From Streptomyces sp. CCM_MD2014 (GTDB lineage: Bacteria > Actinomycetota > Actinomycetes > Streptomycetales > Streptomycetaceae), in the NCBI RefSeq assembly GCF_000772045.1, contig NZ_CP009754.1, positions 5,518,001 through 5,582,000 of the forward strand: 64,000 nucleotides of DNA, in the 5' to 3' direction. Of the stretch, positions 59,898-64,000 are shown one piece after another; positions within the stretch are counted from its first letter, which is position 1, and each line of letters starts with the position of its first letter. The notes below the pieces were generated by a model, which saw only the letters and a list, made by a program, of their open reading frames with translations, made no database searches and had not been told where the DNA came from. The position numbers and the translations under genes are program-made.

Positions 59898-59957
59898 GGT
59901 GCGGGTGCGGGTGCGGGTGCGGGTGCGGGTGCGGGTGCCGGTTCCGGTGCCGGTGGC
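59898..59957 (+). repeat. GGTGCG hexamer tandem repeat
   Basis: Six exact GGTGCG units (59898-59933) and then degenerate ones (GGTGCC, GGTTCC, GGTGCC, GGTGGC) follow just after the histidine phosphatase stop. It is a simple microsatellite-like tract, not a gene. Confidence 0.9.
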
Positions 59958-60075
59958 GTGCTTGGCGGTGCACGGCGTCGGGGCTGGGCGAGGTGGGGTG
60001 CGCGGCCCGGCGTTGCGGGGTGCCGCCGCGCCCACCCGTGCCGCCCCAGCGGCACGACTGCCCGCAGCGGCGGCG

Positions 60076-60150
60076 GGGGACGGCGGGGGCGGTGCGGCTG
60101 CCCGCGGCGGCCGGGGGGACGGCGGGGGCGGTGCGGCTGCCCGCGGCGGC
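60076..60150 (+). repeat. 39-bp direct repeat, two copies
   Basis: Copies at 60076-60111 and 60115-60150 (offset 39 bp) are identical over about 35 bases, in GC-rich intergenic DNA before the NsdA-like gene's stop. With the hexamer tract this fills the 263-bp gap; nothing coding is seen. Confidence 0.8.
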
Positions 60151-60155
60151 GGTGG

Positions 60156-61586
60156 TTACGCCGGGCGGGGGAGCGCTGCGTGGCGGTCCAGGAAGGCGGA
60201 GACGCCCGAGGAGCGGCGGTGGGGGAGGAGGACGCGGGTCGTGCCCGCCAGCATCGTGTGGATGCGGGAGGACTGGACCTCGCCCAGCAGGTCCAGGACT
60301 CGCATCCCCGCCCCCGCCGCCTCGTCGGGGCGCCCGCCCCGGGCCAGGTCGTCCGCCAGCTCCGCCGAGTACAGCGCGAGGTTCCGGGTGAAGTGCGGGT
60401 CCTGGAGGTCCGCCGCCCGCCGCGCGTGCCGGGCGGCCCGGGGCCAGTCGCCCAGGGTGGACCAGCACTGGGCCTCGAGTCCCTCCAGTTCGGCCTCGCC
60501 GTAGAAGCTCATCCACTCGGGGTCGGTGTCCGAGGGACCCCGCCCGTAGAAGGTCTGTGCGCGGACCAGCGCCTGCTCGCAGCCGACCCGGTCGGCGAGC
60601 CCCGCCCAGCCGCCCGCCTCGCGCAGCGCCAGCAGGGACATCAGCCGGTGGGAGCCCAGCGGGCGGGCGGCGCGCTGCGCGGCCTGCGCCGCCCGTACCG
60701 CCTCGCGCGGGCGGCCGGCGTCGCGGGCCAGGAACGCCATGTTGCAGAAGGCGTGCGCCTCCAGGCCCGCGTCGCCGTTCATGCGCGCGGTGGCGAGGGC
60801 CTCGGCGTAGTGGGAGCGCGCGTCGTCGAAGCGCCCCGAGTCGTGCGCCAGCCAGCCCACGGAGATCGCCAGTTCACCGGCGCCCGTGTAGAGCCGGTCC
60901 GCGGTCGCCTGCCGGGACGCGCCGGCGTCCAGGAGTGCGTACGCGGTGCGCAGCGGGGCCGCCGCGCGCCGGTAGAGCCCGTCCGCGCCGTGCCGGTCGT
61001 CCAGCAGCCGGATCCGGCGGACGGCTTCCTCGAGGGCGCCGGCCTCGCCCGTCCCGGCCCTGCGCGTGGGGCGCCCGGCCGCCGCGGCGTCGAGGGCGAG
61101 TCCCAGGGGGCCGAGCGAGGCGGCGGCCACCGTGGCACCGCTCGTCATGAATGCGCGACGCAGCACGTCGCTCTCCTCGTTGTTGTCGTGCGTTTCGTAC
61201 AGGTCTTCCAGGTCTTGCGTGTCTCCGACGTCATGCGTGTCGTACGTGTCGTACGGCTCACCCGCCCCCCGCGACTCAACGGTGGCGCGCGCCTGGCGTC
61301 CGCGCACCGACGAGCGGGGTGCGAACCCCAGGTCGGTGAGCGTGCGGCCGGGGAACATGTGCAGGAACACCCGTTCGTAGGCGTAGTTGGGGCAGCGGAT
61401 CTCGCCCGCCTCGACCCGGCCGACGTAGCGCGCGTCGCAGCTGACCCGCTCGCCGATCTCGCGCGCGGCCCGGCGGACCGCCGCCGCGAACTCCGCCGGG
61501 GAGCGCTTGCCGCGCAACCGCCTGAAGGCGAGGTTCGGCCGCGGGGGCCGTTCTGGCTGGGCGGAGGTCACCGTTGACGACGCCAT
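60156..61586 (-). CDS. NsdA-like TPR transcriptional regulator
   Basis: 476 residues from ATG 61586 (MASSTVTSAQ). The N-terminal domain is an HTH-like module (RGKRSPAEFAAAVRRAAREIGERVSCDARYVGRVEAGEIRCPNYAYERVF). An acidic linker and a hydrophobic helix (SGATVAAASLGPLGLAL) lead to TPR-like repeats (LYTGAGELAISVGWLAHDSGRFDDARSHYAEAL, AHAFCNMAFLARDAGRPREAVRAAQAAQ, GDWPRAARHARRAADL). This is the layout of NsdA and kin, which negatively regulate sporulation and antibiotic production in Streptomyces. It is divergent from a small hypothetical gene with 265 bp between them. Confidence 0.82.
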   Translation of the reverse strand: MASSTVTSAQPERPPRPNLAFRRLRGKRSPAEFAAAVRRAAREIGERVSCDARYVGRVEAGEIRCPNYAYERVFLHMFPGRTLTDLGFAPRSSVRGRQARATVESRGAGEPYDTYDTHDVGDTQDLEDLYETHDNNEESDVLRRAFMTSGATVAAASLGPLGLALDAAAAGRPTRRAGTGEAGALEEAVRRIRLLDDRHGADGLYRRAAAPLRTAYALLDAGASRQATADRLYTGAGELAISVGWLAHDSGRFDDARSHYAEALATARMNGDAGLEAHAFCNMAFLARDAGRPREAVRAAQAAQRAARPLGSHRLMSLLALREAGGWAGLADRVGCEQALVRAQTFYGRGPSDTDPEWMSFYGEAELEGLEAQCWSTLGDWPRAARHARRAADLQDPHFTRNLALYSAELADDLARGGRPDEAAGAGMRVLDLLGEVQSSRIHTMLAGTTRVLLPHRRSSGVSAFLDRHAALPRPA

Positions 61587-61851
61587 GGCCGGGTCCTCTC
61601 GTGCGAACCGTCGAACCATGCCGGGGAAGGACACGACCGTGCGGCCCTGTTTCCGGCGAGCAAGAACGTACCGGCTGTGACGGAGTCGGTACGCACTGTT
61701 TGGCTACAAACCGGATATCTCATCCACGATCTGCCATGAAGTGCCATCCTTTGCGGCGGCCCCGTGCCGTAGCCGTTGACGGTCCGCCGCGTTGAACCGG
61801 GTGGACCGGGAGGCCCCCGACTCCCGATCCGCTCGTCCGAGGAGGAGTTCC

Positions 61852-62247
61852 GTGGTGGAGGCCGGGATGGACACCAGCATCAGCGTTCCCCCCTGCGACG
61901 CCTGTGACGTCGTCACCGTGCCGACCCGGCAGGGTCTGGAGGCGGTCGACATCATCAGGCGGGGAGCCGGTGAGGGGGTGGGCTCGGTGCTCCACGACGA
62001 CGGCTGCGACACCCTGGGCTTCCTGGTGCCGCCGGGCACCGCCGCCGCGTGGGACGTGCCGGGCAGCACCTGCACGGAGACGGACGGCCGGGGCCTGAGC
62101 ATCGTCCCGGAGCCCGAGCCGCCCGTGGAGGGCTCCGACTGGCTGCTGCCGCCCGGCGAGGCGGACCTGGCGACCGACCCCGCCGTCCTGCGGGCCGCGC
62201 TGGGCGAGGCGGCCCGGCTGATCAGGGCCGCGGACAGCTGCCGCTGA
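61852..62247 (+). CDS. Hypothetical protein, Cys-containing
   Basis: 131 residues from GTG 61852 (GAGGAGGAG upstream); ATG 61867 is also possible. It has Cys in PPCDACDVVTVP, in GCDTLGF and in GSTCTETDG, and a Pro-rich middle (PEPEPPVEGSDWLLPPGE). No signal peptide or membrane helix. Similar small proteins are found beside NsdA-like regulators in Streptomyces, but I cannot assign a family. The stop lies inside a partial copy of the 40-bp repeat. Confidence 0.7.
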   Translation: MVEAGMDTSISVPPCDACDVVTVPTRQGLEAVDIIRRGAGEGVGSVLHDDGCDTLGFLVPPGTAAAWDVPGSTCTETDGRGLSIVPEPEPPVEGSDWLLPPGEADLATDPAVLRAALGEAARLIRAADSCR

Positions 62248-62340
62248 GGAAGGCCCGCGGACGGCTGCCGCTGCGGAGGCCCGCCCGCGCGGTCCGACAG
62301 ACGGCTGCCGCTGCGGAGGCCCGCCTGCCCGGTCCGACAA
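62233..62340 (+). repeat. 40-bp tandem repeat, two copies plus a partial
   Basis: Copies at 62261-62300 and 62301-62340 differ at about three or four bases; a partial copy at about 62233-62260 contains the preceding gene's stop codon. The repeat lies directly upstream of the spermidine-synthase-like gene and may carry its promoter. Confidence 0.85.
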
Positions 62341-62347
62341 TGGACCC

Positions 62348-63220
62348 ATGGGAAAGTCCAGGAACAACGCCCGTCGCGGGCGCGCCGCCGCCGAAGCCGT
62401 CGTCGAGGACGTGGACGGAGGACGCGCCGAGCTGGTGCCCGACCGGGACCGGCCCCGGGCCTGGACGCTGCTGATCGACGGCGCCCCGCAGTCGCACGTC
62501 GACCTCGACGACCCGGCGTACCTGTCCTTCGAGTACCAGCGCCGCATCGGCCACGTCATCGACCTGGCCGCCCCGCCGGGCAGGCCCGTCCGGGCCGTGC
62601 ACCTGGGAGGCGGCGCACTCACCCTCGCCCGCTACGTCGCCGCCACCCGCCCCCGCTCCACCCAGCAGGTCGTCGAGCGCGACGCCGCCCTCGTCCACCT
62701 GGTCCGCCGGGAGCTCCCGCTGGACCCGGCCGCGCGGATACGGGTGCGTTCCACCGACGCCCGCGCCGGGCTGGCCAAGGTGCCCGACGGCTGGGCGGAC
62801 CTCGTCGTCGCGGACGTCTTCGCCGGCGCCCGCACGCCGGCCCACCTGACCTCCGCCGAGTTCCTCGACGAGGTGCGGCGCGCGCTCGCGCCCGGCGGGG
62901 TCTACGCCGCCAACCTCGCGGACGGTCCGCCGCTCGCCCACCTGCGCGGCCAGATCGCCACCGCGGCCGCCCGGTTCGCCGGACTCGCCCTCGTCGCCGA
63001 CCCGGCCGTACTGCGCGGCAAACGCTTCGGCAACGCGATCCTGGTCGCCTCCGACCACCCGCTGCCCCTCGCCGAACTCACCCGCCGCGCCGCCTCCGAC
63101 CCGCACACCGCACGCGTGGAACACGGCCGCGCGCTCACCGACTTCAGCGGCGGCGCCCAGCCCGTGACGGACGCGGCGGCGGTGGACTCGCCCGCGCCGC
63201 CGGAGTCCGTCTTCAAGTGA
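62348..63220 (+). CDS. Spermidine synthase-like (PAPT-domain) protein
   Basis: 290 residues from ATG 62348. The Rossmann-like methyltransferase fold shows SFEYQRRIGHVID, VRAVHLGGGALTLARYVA (cofactor loop), QQVVERDAALVHLVR, and the DVFAGARTPAHLTSAEFLDEVRRAL region with VVADVF. The typical polyamine synthase start (EIxY motif) and full N-terminal domain are short. Many Streptomyces proteins of this kind are called spermidine synthases without proven activity; an S-adenosylmethionine-binding protein is the safer statement. The tandem repeats upstream could affect expression. Confidence 0.85.
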   Translation: MGKSRNNARRGRAAAEAVVEDVDGGRAELVPDRDRPRAWTLLIDGAPQSHVDLDDPAYLSFEYQRRIGHVIDLAAPPGRPVRAVHLGGGALTLARYVAATRPRSTQQVVERDAALVHLVRRELPLDPAARIRVRSTDARAGLAKVPDGWADLVVADVFAGARTPAHLTSAEFLDEVRRALAPGGVYAANLADGPPLAHLRGQIATAAARFAGLALVADPAVLRGKRFGNAILVASDHPLPLAELTRRAASDPHTARVEHGRALTDFSGGAQPVTDAAAVDSPAPPESVFK

Positions 63221-63245
63221 GCCCGTAGGGGGGGGGCGGCTCGGG

Positions 63246-63821
63246 TCAGTAACTGCCGATCTCCACCCGCGGCGGCCCGTCGTGCCAGGTGCAGAACACC
63301 GACACCCGGTCCGCGCCCGAGGTGAACTCCACCCGGATCCACGACTCCGTCTTCCACACCTGCATCGACCAGCCCGCACCCGGCGTCGCCGACACCAGGG
63401 ACGCGGACGACGTACCGAGGTCGAAGACCGCGCGGCCCCCGTCGGTGTCGTAGCTCCTGACCCGGCCGGACGTCGCGGGGGCGGGGCTCGCCGGGTCCGC
63501 GGGCGGCGAGGTGGACGGCGCGGTGCGCGAAGGGGCGGGGTCCGGCTCGCGGGGCGTCCCGCTCGGCACCGGCGACGCGCTGTCCGAGGGCGAGGGCGAG
63601 GGCGACGGCCGGCTGGTGGACGACGCCAGGGACTCACCGGCGTCGCCGTCGTCCCCCTCCCGCACGCTCGCGTCGGCGGCCGTGATGGGCAGCGCTCGGG
63701 GGGCGTCGTAGGCCGTTCCGGCCATCACCGTGTGGACACCCCACCACGACAGGGTGACCGCGGCGCCGGTGGCGAGCAGCCAGGCGATCACGTGGACGAG
63801 TCCTCTGCGCATCGCCGCCAT
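63246..63821 (-). CDS. Membrane-anchored hypothetical protein with Pro/Ser-rich linker
   Basis: 191 residues from ATG 63821 (GAGG upstream); ATG 63812 is possible. One N-terminal membrane helix (VHVIAWLLATGAAVTLSWWGV) is followed by a Ser/Pro/Asp-rich linker (about residues 50-115) and a C-terminal beta-rich domain (SASLVSATPGAGWSMQVWKTESWIRVEFTSGADRVSVFCTWHDGPPRVEI over 63254-63400). The function is unknown. It is divergent from a response regulator gene that runs off the right edge. Confidence 0.8.
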   Translation of the reverse strand: MAAMRRGLVHVIAWLLATGAAVTLSWWGVHTVMAGTAYDAPRALPITAADASVREGDDGDAGESLASSTSRPSPSPSPSDSASPVPSGTPREPDPAPSRTAPSTSPPADPASPAPATSGRVRSYDTDGGRAVFDLGTSSASLVSATPGAGWSMQVWKTESWIRVEFTSGADRVSVFCTWHDGPPRVEIGSY

Positions 63822-63931
63822 ACTGCCTCACCCGCCCCACGCGTGTCGCCCGAACGTCGTGTGGCCCGGGCCCGGGCGGAGTTGTCCACAGGCCCGGACC
63901 GGGTCGGTCCGCATGGCGTACGGTGCCGCCC

Positions 63932-64000
63932 ATGGCAAGTGTGCTCGTGGTCGAGGACGACCAGTTCGTACGCTCGGCGCTCATCCGGCAGCTCACCGAC
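63932..64000 (+). CDS. Response regulator, N-terminal start only
   Basis: 23 codons are present, reading MASVLVVEDDQFVRSALIRQ and on to the right edge. This is the start of a receiver domain: the acidic VVEDD is the Mg2+ site near the phosphorylatable Asp. The type of output domain is out of view. Confidence 0.85.
   Translation, partial: MASVLVVEDDQFVRSALIRQLTD

Noticed and set aside
59898-60150. CRISPR-like array in the repeat-rich gap
   Set aside because: The hexamer tract and the 39-bp pair have no regular unique spacers and no cas genes except a Cas4-like nuclease in another operon.
58078-60516. 812-codon reading of the PAP2 gene
   Set aside because: The extra upstream part is antisense to the histidine phosphatase gene and holds Pro/His-rich nonsense; the TTG at 59091 with a strong ribosome site is the proper start.

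Overview
The window is high-GC actinobacterial DNA with GTG and TTG starts, GGAGG-type ribosome binding sites and many 4-base start/stop overlaps. The gene content and order (cslZ/glxA/cslA, an AA10 LPMO, ehuABCD, a secreted pectate lyase, a GGDEF-EAL protein next to tRNA-Lys) point to a Streptomyces chromosome core region. From memory the layout resembles the SCO28xx region of S. coelicolor; I could not check this by alignment.

Layout. 1-3.1 kb: end of a fumarylacetoacetate-hydrolase family gene and a large secreted SpaA-repeat protein. 3.2-7.6 kb: F420-type oxidoreductase, a UPF0303/MocA-type oxidoreductase pair, a divergent ROK repressor with a clear operator between them, and a truncated GntR remnant. 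7.7-9.9 kb: HAD phosphatase, then a small exported protein with an LAASG-type putative sorting motif directly followed by a class F sortase. 10-18.9 kb: the hyphal-tip glycan locus (GH6 lipoprotein cslZ, radical copper oxidase glxA, GT2 synthase cslA, a cell-wall hydrolase-like protein, an SPFH protein, and an LPMO preceded by a DasR-type dre site), with two of three identical tRNA-Lys(CTT) genes. 19-28.4 kb: an IclR regulator, an ehuABCD-type amino acid/ectoine ABC importer, a DUF3830 protein, amidase, D-2-hydroxyacid dehydrogenase and two overlapping maleate-isomerase/EutA-like genes, probably one uptake and catabolic module. 28.4-36.5 kb: a highly structured intergenic segment, pectate lyase with promoter and operator, two hypotheticals, the third tRNA-Lys, an M6-like metalloprotease, a PAS-GGDEF-EAL protein with a BldD-like box, and a luciferase-like oxidoreductase. 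36.7-41.2 kb: DHFR-like reductase, AraC/Fsr-type MFS pair, VOC protein and WYL regulator.

41.2-53.6 kb is the most striking block: an MFS importer, a run of eleven plus-strand catabolic genes (aldehyde dehydrogenase, extradiol-dioxygenase-like VOC, NadX-like dehydrogenase, alpha/beta hydrolase, cupin, two SDRs, TPP enzyme, VanB-type reductase, recombinase-HTH-like mini-protein, Rieske oxygenase) and a MarR regulator. A shared palindrome TNAGNNCTNA lies both in front of the operon and in front of marR. The genes fit oxidative breakdown of an aromatic or cyclic compound; the substrate is unknown.

53.9-58.2 kb holds three translationally coupled genes: a Cas4/AddB-like Fe-S nuclease, a protein of unknown family and a Dna2/Upf1-like SF1 helicase, a candidate DNA repair or phage defence system. 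The 3' end of the helicase gene has been partly duplicated next to it. 58-64 kb: PAP2-type phosphatase, histidine phosphatase, short tandem repeats, an NsdA-like TPR regulator, a hypothetical protein, a spermidine-synthase-like protein, a secreted hypothetical, and the start of a response regulator.
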